Positions 1 to 7,128 of a stretch of DNA of 31,118 nt are shown here, one piece after another. Positions within the stretch are counted from its first letter, which is position 1; every line of letters starts with the position of its first letter. The notes under the pieces are model-generated. The model searched no databases. It was not told where the DNA came from and was given only the letters and a program-made list of their open reading frames with translations. This DNA comes from CAYMRB01 sp964392615. GTDB taxonomy: Bacteria > Planctomycetota > UBA8108. The stretch covers positions 1 to 31,118 of the forward strand of contig CAYMRB010000061.1 in NCBI GenBank assembly GCA_964392615.1. The letters are read 5' to 3'. Both the position numbers and the translations under genes were made by a program.

Positions 1-1
1 G

Positions 2-814
2 ACGACGCTGCGCATCCTCGCGACGTGCCTGTCGCCGACGTACGGTGACGCCGAGTTGTCGGGCCTGTCCGTCACGACGCAAGCAGGCGCGTTGCGTCGG
101 CACATCGGGTTTCTGCCCGAGCTGTTCGTGCTGTACGACGAGCTGCGCGTCGACGAGTACCTCGATCTGTTCATCGGATCGTTCGAGAGCCGTGTCGACC
201 GGCGTCGCCACACGCTCGAGGACGTGATGCAGCTCACCGACCTGACGCAGAAGCGCGACACGCTGCTCGGCGCGCTCTCGAAAGGCTGGCGGCAGCGCGT
301 TCTGCTCGCGAAGAGCCTCGTGCACGATCCGCGGGTTCTTCTGCTCGACGAGCCGACGTCGGGGCTCGACCCGCGCGCTCGCGTCGAGCTGCGCAGCATT
401 CTGCGGACGCTCGCGCAGATGGGCAAGACGATCATCATCTCGTCGCACATTCTCAGCGAGCTCGGCGAGGTCTGCGATGCGATCGGCGTCATGGAAAGCG
501 GCCGCATGGTCGTCAGCGGTACGCTCGACGAGATCCGCGATCGGTGCGCGCCGACTCGGCACGTCGATCTCGTCTTCCGCGACGCGGCCGGCGCCGAGGA
601 CGCTGTGCGCCGCGTGCTCTCCGCGTGCGAGATCGCGGGGAAGCCGCGGTTCGACGGGCAGAGCGTCGCGTTCCGCTTCGATGGGGACGACGACGCAAAG
701 GCCGCTCTCGTCGCCTCTCTCGTCAAGGCCGGAGTCGGCGTCGTCGATTTCCACGAGGCGGATCACGACATCGAGGATCTCTTTCTCGACGTGTCGAAGG
801 GAGAGCCGTCGTGA
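2..814 (+). CDS. ABC transporter ATP-binding protein, 5' truncated by window edge
   Basis: This is the ATPase of an ABC-2 type exporter. It hydrolyses ATP at the inner face of the membrane to drive the permease encoded next to it. The reading frame is open from base 2. The first residues, TTLRIL, are what normally follows the Walker A GK, so only the extreme N-terminus and the P-loop are missing. A Q-loop region (IGFLPE), an ABC signature LSKGWRQR (around base 275), Walker B LLLDEP followed by TSGLDP (around 338-370) and the H-loop IIISSH are visible. The roughly 100-residue C-terminal part is the usual variable tail of gliding- or bacitracin-export-like ATPases. The signature has K and W where LSGGQ has GGQ, a variant common in the ABC-2 group. 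The stop TGA overlaps the GTG start of the permease (GTGA), so the two are almost certainly co-translated. The substrate cannot be told. Confidence 0.93.
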   Translation, partial: TTLRILATCLSPTYGDAELSGLSVTTQAGALRRHIGFLPELFVLYDELRVDEYLDLFIGSFESRVDRRRHTLEDVMQLTDLTQKRDTLLGALSKGWRQRVLLAKSLVHDPRVLLLDEPTSGLDPRARVELRSILRTLAQMGKTIIISSHILSELGEVCDAIGVMESGRMVVSGTLDEIRDRCAPTRHVDLVFRDAAGAEDAVRRVLSACEIAGKPRFDGQSVAFRFDGDDDAKAALVASLVKAGVGVVDFHEADHDIEDLFLDVSKGEPS

Positions 815-2364
815 AGCGTTCGCCGTTCTACAACTCGCTCGTCGCGCGCTACGTGCGGGCCGGGTTCCGACGCGGCAAGGGATCGTTTCACCTGCCCGGG
901 CTCGCAGGGATTCTCGCCCTGATGGTCGTCGGGAACTTCGGCGTCCTGACGTTCGGACCGTCGATCGACTCCGACCTGCGCTTCGACGACCTGACGCAGT
1001 TCACGCGGATCCTGTTCTACCAATTGATCGGATTCGACGCGTTCCTGCTGATCGTCGCCGGCCCGCTGCGCGTCCACAACGCGCTGACGCGAGAGAAGAA
1101 CGAGGGGACTCTCGAGTTTCTGCGCGTCTCCGGACTGTCGCCAGCGGCGATCACCGCGGGCATCGCGTTCGGCGTGCAGGTGCCCGGGTACCTGGCCGTC
1201 GCCGTCACGCTGCCCGTGTCGATCTGCTGCGCGATGGTCGGCGGGATCGGTTGGGACGTCCTCGTCTACTCACACGCGTTGCTGCTCGTGACGGCGACCT
1301 CCCTGTCGATGCTGACGATGAGCGTCGCCGCGCGGCTCGGCAAGCGCACCGCTGACGGCATGATCGTCGTGCTGTACGTCGCCTTTCTGTTCGGCGGCGT
1401 CTACGGCGGAGCGCTCGCCGGTCGGTCGGTCGTCGGGACGGGGCTCGGCTTCTCGCTGCACCCGGTGCTCGTGTTCCTCGGTCTCACCGAGGCGTTCGAT
1501 GGCACGGTCATCTTCCTCGATACGCCGGTCTCGGGCGTGCCGATCGCGATCGCCGTACACGCAGTGCTGGGCGCGCTCCTGTTCGCGGGTGTGTCGCGCA
1601 CGATCGGTGCGGGAGATGCCTACCGTCCGTCGCTCGCGATCAACACCGGCCTGTTCGCGCTCGCGGCGTTCTTGCTGGTCGCGTTCATTCCTGAGGATGA
1701 TCTGCTGATGCACACGGCGTGGCAGGTCGCGTGCTCGCCGGTGTGCCTGTTCCTGCTGTGGTCTTGCTGCCGCGGGCGCTTTCCCTCCGGGGAGCAGCAC
1801 CTGCGGGCACGGCACGCGGCTCGCGTGGCGCGCGCGGACGGGACCGTCTGGTGGCTTCGCCGTGTGGAGCGGATCCTCAGCGCCCACCCGCTGATCGAGT
1901 GCGCGGTGGCGGCTCTGCCGTTCGTCCTCGCCTATATGGCCGCTCGCGTGTTCATGGAGTGGCGCAACGACGGCCTGCCGGATCACCGCAGCGTGCTCGT
2001 CGGGCTCGTTCCGATTCTCGGCGCTCTTCTGTGGGCGCAGGGCGGCGAGCTCGGTCGCTTTCCGGTGGCCGGCACGTCGCGGCGCAGCCGATTCATCCTC
2101 GCGGCGATCGTGCCGGTCGTCATCGGGCAGATGGTCGCCAGCTTCGGTTACGAGAACACCGGGCTCCACGTCACCGCGCTCTCGCCGCTCGCTCCGAGCG
2201 TCATGACCGAGGCGCGTTTCGGCGTCGACTTCGATGGGCCAATCGTCACGGGCGTCGCGTTCGGCGTCGCGGTCGGCATCGCCGGCGTCGTTCAAATCCT
2301 GCGGCGTTGCCGCGAGCTCACATCGGTCGAAGCGGACATGATCCGGCTCGCGCCGGGCGAGTAA
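811..2364 (+). CDS. ABC-2 type transporter permease
   Basis: This is the membrane partner of the preceding ATPase, 517 residues long. The GTG at 811 overlaps the ATPase stop by four bases, and the protein begins VKRSPFYNSLVARYVRAGF. The frame is open further upstream, but that stretch lies inside the ATPase gene and reads as arginine-rich shadow, so it was rejected. The sequence has many hydrophobic segments, including LAGILALMVVGNFGVL, ILFYQLIGFDAFLLIVAG, VPGYLAVAVTLPVSI, MIVVLYVAFLFGG, LFALAAFLLVAF and a group near the C-terminus. Between the first membrane segments is the motif NALTREKNEGTLEFLRVSGL, which matches the cytoplasmic coupling region (REKExGTLExL) of ABC-2 permeases. That motif is the best evidence for the family. 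The substrate is unknown. The next gene is convergent, about 30 bases away. Confidence 0.88.
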   Translation: MKRSPFYNSLVARYVRAGFRRGKGSFHLPGLAGILALMVVGNFGVLTFGPSIDSDLRFDDLTQFTRILFYQLIGFDAFLLIVAGPLRVHNALTREKNEGTLEFLRVSGLSPAAITAGIAFGVQVPGYLAVAVTLPVSICCAMVGGIGWDVLVYSHALLLVTATSLSMLTMSVAARLGKRTADGMIVVLYVAFLFGGVYGGALAGRSVVGTGLGFSLHPVLVFLGLTEAFDGTVIFLDTPVSGVPIAIAVHAVLGALLFAGVSRTIGAGDAYRPSLAINTGLFALAAFLLVAFIPEDDLLMHTAWQVACSPVCLFLLWSCCRGRFPSGEQHLRARHAARVARADGTVWWLRRVERILSAHPLIECAVAALPFVLAYMAARVFMEWRNDGLPDHRSVLVGLVPILGALLWAQGGELGRFPVAGTSRRSRFILAAIVPVVIGQMVASFGYENTGLHVTALSPLAPSVMTEARFGVDFDGPIVTGVAFGVAVGIAGVVQILRRCRELTSVEADMIRLAPGE

Positions 2365-2395
2365 GAATCGAGGTGGCGGGCCCAGCAGTCGAGGG

Positions 2396-3211
2396 CTATG
2401 GCGTCTTCGTGTCGCCGCCGTCGCTCGGATCGTCGCCGTCGTCCACGGGCCCGGAGGCCGGTACGGGCTTCGCCTCCATCGACTGCTTCCAGAGCGCCTT
2501 GAGGCTGACGAAGTCGAGCAGGGGGCGGCGCTCCGCCGTCGTCTCATCGGACGCGGGCTTGTCGGCAGCGTCGTCCGCGACAAGCGGCGTTCCCGGGTCG
2601 AGGGACTTCGTGGTGCCGCCTGGATCTCCCTGACCATCGCCGCCGGTGTTCTTCTCCCACAGCTCGCGTACCTTCTCCTGACCCGATTGCGGGATCAACG
2701 CGACGAGCGTCAGGCACGCATCCGCGAGACGCGGTACGAGGGCGCTGGTCGTGACCAGATTCTCTGCGGCCTCGCGGTGCTCTTGTCGCACTCCGAAGCG
2801 ATCGCCGACGTGCTCGCCCATCTGCCAGTTGCGCAGGCCGAGCGCGACGCCGCCGACGATCAGCACGCCCTTCGCGGTCGCGAGGACCGCGCCGAGCATG
2901 CGGTCACCGGACTTCATGTGCTCGTTGCGGAAGCGCTTGGAGATCACGGATGCGAGAAAGCTCAGCACCGCCCCCGACACGAAGAAGAGGCCCACGAACG
3001 AGATGACCTGGGCCGCCCCGGCGTTGTTCTCCCGCACGCCGCGGAACAGATCGTTGTCCGCGAGCGGCACGTAGAACTTCGCCGCCAGCACGAACGCGAC
3101 GACGATCGCGATGATCTGCAGCACCTGCGCGATGAAGCCCTTGATGTACCCGGCGACCAGGAAGAAGGCGAGGATGCCGAGGAGGACGAAATCGAGGACG
3201 TTCAGCTCCAT
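2396..3211 (-). CDS. CvpA family membrane protein with long hydrophilic C-terminal tail
   Basis: This protein of 271 residues starts MELNVLDFVLLG. It has three or four membrane segments in the first 140 residues (VLLGILAFFLVAGYIKG, AQVLQIIAIVVAFVLAA, QVISFVGLFFVSGAVLSF, MLGAVLATAKGVLIVGGVAL), the classic CvpA arrangement. CvpA proteins are inner-membrane proteins linked to colicin V production and envelope homeostasis, with unclear biochemistry. The ATG at 3211 has AAGGA seven to eight bases upstream; an in-frame ATG further upstream would add 14 unconserved residues inside the queG end. The last 90 residues are acidic and rich in D, G, P and T, probably disordered. The start lies 10 bases inside the end of queG, so the two genes are likely translationally coupled. 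Confidence 0.85.
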   Translation of the reverse strand: MELNVLDFVLLGILAFFLVAGYIKGFIAQVLQIIAIVVAFVLAAKFYVPLADNDLFRGVRENNAGAAQVISFVGLFFVSGAVLSFLASVISKRFRNEHMKSGDRMLGAVLATAKGVLIVGGVALGLRNWQMGEHVGDRFGVRQEHREAAENLVTTSALVPRLADACLTLVALIPQSGQEKVRELWEKNTGGDGQGDPGGTTKSLDPGTPLVADDAADKPASDETTAERRPLLDFVSLKALWKQSMEAKPVPASGPVDDGDDPSDGGDTKTP

Positions 3212-4332
3212 GGTGTTGTCCTTGAGCGGAGGGAAGGGGAAGGCCCGAGCCAAGGCTCTATCTTACACCCTCGCAGGCGGTTGCAAGCGTCTTCGAGAGT
3301 CGCCGCGAGCATCTCGTCGGTCGTCACATCATCGCGCTGGCGAAGGGTTTCGAGCGTCGCCTCCAGCTCTGGCAGGCCCGAGTTGCCGATCGCGACGATC
3401 GCGTTGCGCAGAAAGCGCCGCCAGGTCGCGCGGCGCACGGGGCTGCGCGGGAAACGATCGCGAAACGTCGCCGCGTCGAGTCGGGCGAGCTCCGCGAGTC
3501 GCGGAAAGCGGTTCTCCGGGCGCGGCGCGAGATCGGGGTCGCCCGTCGAGTCGCGGTCTCGGCCGTTGAACGGGCAGACCTCCTGGCAGATGTCGCAGCC
3601 GAACACGAGGTTGCCGCAGCCCGCGGCGAGCTCCGGGTCGATCCTGCCGTCGTACTCGATCGTCAGGTACGAGATGCACCGCCGCGCGTCGAGAACCCGC
3701 GGCTGCGGGAACGCGTCGGTCGGGCACGCGTCGAGGCACGCGCGGCACGAGCCGCAATGGTCCGTCGCGGGCGGATCCGGCTCGAGCGCCCGGTCGGTCA
3801 GGATCACGGCGAGGAAGAAGTATGAGCCTCGCTCGCGATCGATCGAGCACGCGTTCTTGCCGATCCAACCGATCCCGGCCTTCTGCGCCCAGGCCTTCTC
3901 GAGGATCGGGCCCGCGTCGACGTGCCAGAAGTACTTGCCGGGAAAGGCCTGCCGCAGCTGGTTGCAGGCCCGGCGCAGGCGCTTCTCGAGGATGCGGTGG
4001 TAGTCGGTCCCGGCGGCGTAGGCCGAGATCTCCCCGCGGGCGGCAGCCGGGCGGGCGCGGCCGGCCGCGCCAGCCCGACTGTAGTCGGTCGCGAGCACGA
4101 TGACGGTCTGCGCGCCGTCGAGAACCTCCCGCACGTCGCGGCGGCGCGCCGCGTTGCGCGCGATCCACGCCATCTCGCCGGCGTAGCCGCGCGCGAGCCA
4201 CTCGTCGAGCCGCGCCGCACCGGGCGTCTCGTCGGCCGATGCGAATCCGACGCGGTCGAAGCCGGACGCGAGGAGCAGTGCGCGGATTTCCGCGGCGGTC
4301 GGCGGCGTTTCAGGGGCTTCTTCGGGTCGCAA
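3202..4332 (-). CDS. queG: epoxyqueuosine reductase QueG
   Basis: QueG carries out the last step of queuosine tRNA modification, reducing epoxyqueuosine to queuosine with cobalamin and two [4Fe-4S] clusters in the cytoplasm. Landmarks of the 376-residue protein are the YHRILEKRLRR block (111-121), VDAGPILEKAWAQKAGIGWIGK (138-159) with the presumed acid Asp139, the first ferredoxin motif CGSCRACLDACP (Cys193, 196, 199, 203), Cys219 and the second motif CDICQEVCPFN (Cys246, 249, 253). A HEAT-like C-terminal segment (RRFLRNAIVAIGN) follows. The best start is TTG at 4332, preceded by GCGAGG about five bases away. No ATG fits in frame, and a run of G at about 4349-4356 just upstream could hide a sequencing slip. 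It is divergent from the aldolase gene and overlaps cvpA downstream. Confidence 0.93.
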   Translation of the reverse strand: MRPEEAPETPPTAAEIRALLLASGFDRVGFASADETPGAARLDEWLARGYAGEMAWIARNAARRRDVREVLDGAQTVIVLATDYSRAGAAGRARPAAARGEISAYAAGTDYHRILEKRLRRACNQLRQAFPGKYFWHVDAGPILEKAWAQKAGIGWIGKNACSIDRERGSYFFLAVILTDRALEPDPPATDHCGSCRACLDACPTDAFPQPRVLDARRCISYLTIEYDGRIDPELAAGCGNLVFGCDICQEVCPFNGRDRDSTGDPDLAPRPENRFPRLAELARLDAATFRDRFPRSPVRRATWRRFLRNAIVAIGNSGLPELEATLETLRQRDDVTTDEMLAATLEDACNRLRGCKIEPWLGPSPSLRSRTTPWS

Positions 4333-4457
4333 GGTCGCCTCGCAGGGACAGGGGGGGGAAGCTCGAAGTCGGCCCGCAGGGCCCGTGCGAGGCCTTGCAT
4401 CCGGCGCGCTTTTCCCGTACGTTCTTCGATTCCGTTAACCGTTCGCGGGCACATTGT

Positions 4458-4469
4458 AGACCATGGTCT
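4458..4469. promoter_or_regulatory. 12-base perfect palindrome in queG/aldolase intergenic region
   Basis: AGACCATGGTCT is a perfect 12-base palindrome. It lies in the 205-base gap between the divergent queG and aldolase genes, 68 bases before the aldolase ATG. Its position would suit an operator, but no regulator gene is adjacent and no convincing -35/-10 pair was found on either side. A chance palindrome is possible. Confidence 0.2.
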
Positions 4470-4537
4470 CCGCGGGGAAAGATCCCCGGCCCCGAACCCT
4501 CCCCGTCCCGAGCCCTGCTTGGAGGCAGAGACTCCCT

Positions 4538-5497
4538 ATGCCCACCGTCGCTACCGATGTGCCCCGCACCAGCGGCCGAGATGTTCTGCGCCACTTCCGT
4601 CACTGTTCGTACTCGACCGGCGAGCTCGCGCGCTGCCGCCAGCTTGTCGACGATCACGGCAAAAGCCTGATCCTGCCGTACGATCAGTTTATCGAGCACG
4701 ACTGCCGTCACCTCGAGGCGGATTCGGACTCCGGCAATCCCCACTACATCATGGAGCTCGCCAACGACGGCGCCTACACCGGCGTTGCCGTCCACTATGG
4801 CGTCTCGTGGCGTTACTGGGCGGGCCTCGAGGGCTCGGTGCCGCTCGTCCTGAAGATCAACGGCAAGACGAGCATCCCGCCGCAGGACTACGCGTTCTCG
4901 GCGCACACCTCGTTCGTCGAGGATGCCGTGCGTATCGGCGCCGCCGCGATCGGTTACACGATGTACTACGGCTCGCCGCGGCAGGACGAAGACCTGCCCC
5001 AGCTCGCGCGCGTCCGCAAGGACTGCGAGCGTTTCGGCATGCCGCTGATCGTTTGGGCGTACCCGCGCGGCAAGGAGATGATCGCCAAGGGCGGCATCGA
5101 CTCGAGCTACGCACTGGAATCCGCCGCGCGCCTCGCGATGGAGATGGGCGCGACGATCATCAAGAGCAACGTTCCGAAGCCGCTGGCCGACGAGCACCTC
5201 GACAACTCCGGCATTCCGAAGTACTTCCGTGACGTCGAGCAGGAGCTCCGCGGCATGGACGACAAGGAGGAGGTCCAGGAGCGTGTCGACCGCGTCGTGC
5301 GCGCGGCTCAGGGCGTCCCGGTCCTGTTCAGCGGTGGCTCGCAGATCGGCGATGACGATCTGATGTTCCGCGCAGAGGTCTGCGTCAAGGCCGGTTGCCT
5401 CGGCTTCATCTTCGGCCGCAATATGTGGAAGCGCGAGAAGGCGAAGGCTCTCGAGGTCACCACGAAGCTGCGCGGTCTGCTTCACGAGGCCGACTGA
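4538..5497 (+). CDS. class I aldolase, DhnA/FbaB-DeoC-LacD family
   Basis: This 319-residue TIM-barrel aldolase resembles the archaeal-type class I fructose-bisphosphate aldolases, which cleave or form C-C bonds through a lysine Schiff base. Visible family features are LILPYDQFIEH near the N-terminus, PLVLKINGKT (strand 3), DAVRIGAAAIGYTMYYGS, PLIVWAYPRG, ATIIKSNVPKP with the presumed Schiff-base Lys209, and the phosphate-binding glycine stretches PVLFSGGSQ and GCLGFIFGRNMW. The ATG at 4538 is chosen because GGAGG lies at 4521-4525 and the protein then matches the family length; a frame-open ATG at 4463 would add 25 unlike residues. A strong intrinsic terminator follows. The substrate could be fructose-1,6-bisphosphate or a related sugar phosphate, and the sequence does not settle this. 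Confidence 0.85.
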   Translation: MPTVATDVPRTSGRDVLRHFRHCSYSTGELARCRQLVDDHGKSLILPYDQFIEHDCRHLEADSDSGNPHYIMELANDGAYTGVAVHYGVSWRYWAGLEGSVPLVLKINGKTSIPPQDYAFSAHTSFVEDAVRIGAAAIGYTMYYGSPRQDEDLPQLARVRKDCERFGMPLIVWAYPRGKEMIAKGGIDSSYALESAARLAMEMGATIIKSNVPKPLADEHLDNSGIPKYFRDVEQELRGMDDKEEVQERVDRVVRAAQGVPVLFSGGSQIGDDDLMFRAEVCVKAGCLGFIFGRNMWKREKAKALEVTTKLRGLLHEAD

Positions 5498-5545
5498 GGC
5501 GCTGATCGAAGCTCTCTTTCCGGAGAGCCTCGAGCCACGCGAGCG

Positions 5546-5593
5546 ACGCCATTCCTGCCGCCGAGTCGATCGGCGGCGGGAATGGCGTTTTTT
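5546..5593 (+). terminator. rho-independent terminator of the aldolase gene
   Basis: Bases 5546-5563 pair with 5571-5588 over 18 positions, with one G-T wobble and a 7-base loop (AGTCGAT). Six T (5588-5593) follow at once. It starts 48 bases after the aldolase stop. Read on the other strand it has no T tract, so it serves the + strand gene only. A weaker 6-bp hairpin (5511-5516 with 5523-5528) precedes it. Confidence 0.92.
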
Positions 5594-5602
5594 CGTCCGG
5601 GA

Positions 5603-6646
5603 TCAGGCTGTCGGGTTGCCGATCGCGTCGACGATCGTCTGCGCGTCGAGCCGGCCGTTCTCGATGAAGACCGTACCCGTCGCGTAGCCCGCGCCGACGC
5701 TTCCCGCCAGGTAGACGCCCGGGCGGCTGCGCGCCTCGCGCGTGTCCGGGTCGAGGTCGACGCGCAGCGTCTCCGGGTCGACGTCGAGGCCGCAAGCCTT
5801 CAGGAGCGCGTCGTCCGGGTGGTAGCCCGTGAGCAGGAAGACCTGGTCGAAGTGCTCCTCGCTGACGGTATCGTCGGACACGAGTCGCACGCTGTGACCC
5901 TCGATCGCCTCGACGCGCGTGTCGAATAGCGCGCGGATCTCGCCCGCCTCGATACGGTTCTCGACGTCGGGGCGGACCCAGTACTTGACGCTGTCGCCGA
6001 GCTCGGAGTCGCGGTGGACGAGCGTCACGTTCGCGCCGTGGCGGAACAGATCGAGCGCCGCCTCGCAGGCCGAGTTCTTGCCGCCGACGATGAGCACGCG
6101 CTCCCCGTAGAACGGGTGGGGCTCGGTGTAGTAGTGGCTGACGTGCGGCAGGTCCTCGCCGAGGATGCCGAGGTCATTCGGATTGTCGTAGTAGCCGGTG
6201 GCGAGGATCACGCGGCGGCACGAGTACTCGCACGGTCCCGAGCGGCGCGGTTCTCGGGAGCACTGGGTCGACACGCGGAATGCGCCGCGCTCGCCTTCGA
6301 CGCCCAGCACCTTCTCGTAGCGCTTGACGCGGAGCTCCTCGGCACGCGCGACGGCGCTGTAGTACTGCAGCGCCTCGAAGCGCGTCGGCTTGCCGTGCGC
6401 GCAGATCAGCGGGTGGCCGCCGATGGCCAGCAGCTCCGGCGTCGTGAAGAACGTCATGTTGACGGGGAATCGGAAGACGGCGTCGACCAGGCAGCCCTTC
6501 TCGATGATGCAGGAGCTCAGGCCGGCGCGGCGAGCGGCGATGCCGCAGGCGAGGCCGACGGGGCCCGCGCCGGCGATGATGACATCGAAGGGACCGTCGT
6601 CTGCCTGCGCGTCGCTGAGGGGATTCGTGGGGTTCTCGGCGTTCAT
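5603..6646 (-). CDS. YpdA-like FAD/NAD(P)-dependent oxidoreductase
   Basis: This 347-residue two-dinucleotide-binding flavoprotein has an FAD Rossmann motif GAGPVG at 26-31, an ATGYYDNPN block at 149-157 and an NAD(P) motif GGKNSA at 188-193. The C-terminal LLTGYHPDD and LAGSVGAGYATGTVFIENGR complete the pattern. The overall match is to YpdA (Bdr), which reduces bacillithiol disulfide. In YpdA the FAD loop is GGGPCG with a redox-active cysteine; here that position is Val30, so the classical activity is doubtful. The ATG at 6646 starts MNAENPTNPL. The open frame continues upstream through the hexamer repeat as arginine-leucine low complexity and was not accepted. No strong ribosome binding site is visible. 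The gene stands alone, with a repeat-filled leader. Confidence 0.83.
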   Translation of the reverse strand: MNAENPTNPLSDAQADDGPFDVIIAGAGPVGLACGIAARRAGLSSCIIEKGCLVDAVFRFPVNMTFFTTPELLAIGGHPLICAHGKPTRFEALQYYSAVARAEELRVKRYEKVLGVEGERGAFRVSTQCSREPRRSGPCEYSCRRVILATGYYDNPNDLGILGEDLPHVSHYYTEPHPFYGERVLIVGGKNSACEAALDLFRHGANVTLVHRDSELGDSVKYWVRPDVENRIEAGEIRALFDTRVEAIEGHSVRLVSDDTVSEEHFDQVFLLTGYHPDDALLKACGLDVDPETLRVDLDPDTREARSRPGVYLAGSVGAGYATGTVFIENGRLDAQTIVDAIGNPTA

Positions 6647-6723
6647 GGATCTGCTCGGTGGAGGCTCCGCTGATGGGTCTCCGAGGGTACCGCAGCGCGG
6701 CGGAAGCGCAAGGGGAGGAGGGC

Positions 6724-6795
6724 GGAGTCGGAGGCGGAGTCGGAGTCGGAGTCGGAGTCGGCGTCGGGATCGGAGTCGGGATCGGAGTCGGAGTC
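6724..6795. repeat. hexanucleotide tandem repeat (GGAGTC)n, 12 units
   Basis: Twelve consecutive six-base units run from 6724 to 6795. Eight are exactly GGAGTC and the others are GGAGGC, GGCGTC and GGGATC (twice). The array lies between the acylphosphatase stop and the start of the YpdA-like gene, 78 bases upstream of the latter. Copy-number change by slippage is possible there without touching a coding sequence. Confidence 0.9.
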
Positions 6796-6807
6796 GAAAC
6801 CCGACAC

Positions 6808-7128
6808 TCAGTACCGCACGCGAAAGCCCTTGGGCGGATCCGGTGGGTCGGGCTCCGCCTCGACCTTGACGCTCGTCACGCGTGAATACGGGCTGCCCTC
6901 CCAGCACCACTCGAGCATCAGGTCGATGCGATCGGCTGGCCCGCAGAAGCTCGCCTCGACGCTGCGGTCCGGCAGGTTGCGCACCCAGCCGTCGAGGCCG
7001 AGCTCGCTGGCGCGCTCGCGCGTGAACGCGCGAAAGCAGACCCCCTGCACGCGGCCGGAGATCTTGACGCGCACGCGGCGGACGACGGGTTCGTCAGGCG
7101 GGCTGGTTTCGTCGGAGTCGGTGCTCAT
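6808..7128 (-). CDS. acylphosphatase
   Basis: This small cytoplasmic enzyme of 106 residues hydrolyses the carboxyl-phosphate bond of acyl phosphates. The conserved core VRVKISGRVQGVCFRAFTRERASELGLDGWVRNLPD carries the phosphate-binding loop GRVQGVCFR with its arginine, and GWVRNLPD with the catalytic asparagine. GSPYSRVTSVKVE matches the later conserved strand. The first 18 residues (STDSDETSPPDE...) are an acidic leader that the family does not need. The ATG at 7126-7128 overlaps the tctA stop as ATGA, so it is the last gene of the tricarboxylate transporter operon and probably translationally coupled. Why an acylphosphatase sits in this operon is not evident. Confidence 0.93.
   Translation of the reverse strand: MSTDSDETSPPDEPVVRRVRVKISGRVQGVCFRAFTRERASELGLDGWVRNLPDRSVEASFCGPADRIDLMLEWCWEGSPYSRVTSVKVEAEPDPPDPPKGFRVRY

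Noticed and set aside
1270..2637. A 455-residue minus-strand open frame opposite the ABC permease
   Set aside because: It is arginine-rich and unrelated to any family, and overlaps both the permease and the end of cvpA antisense.
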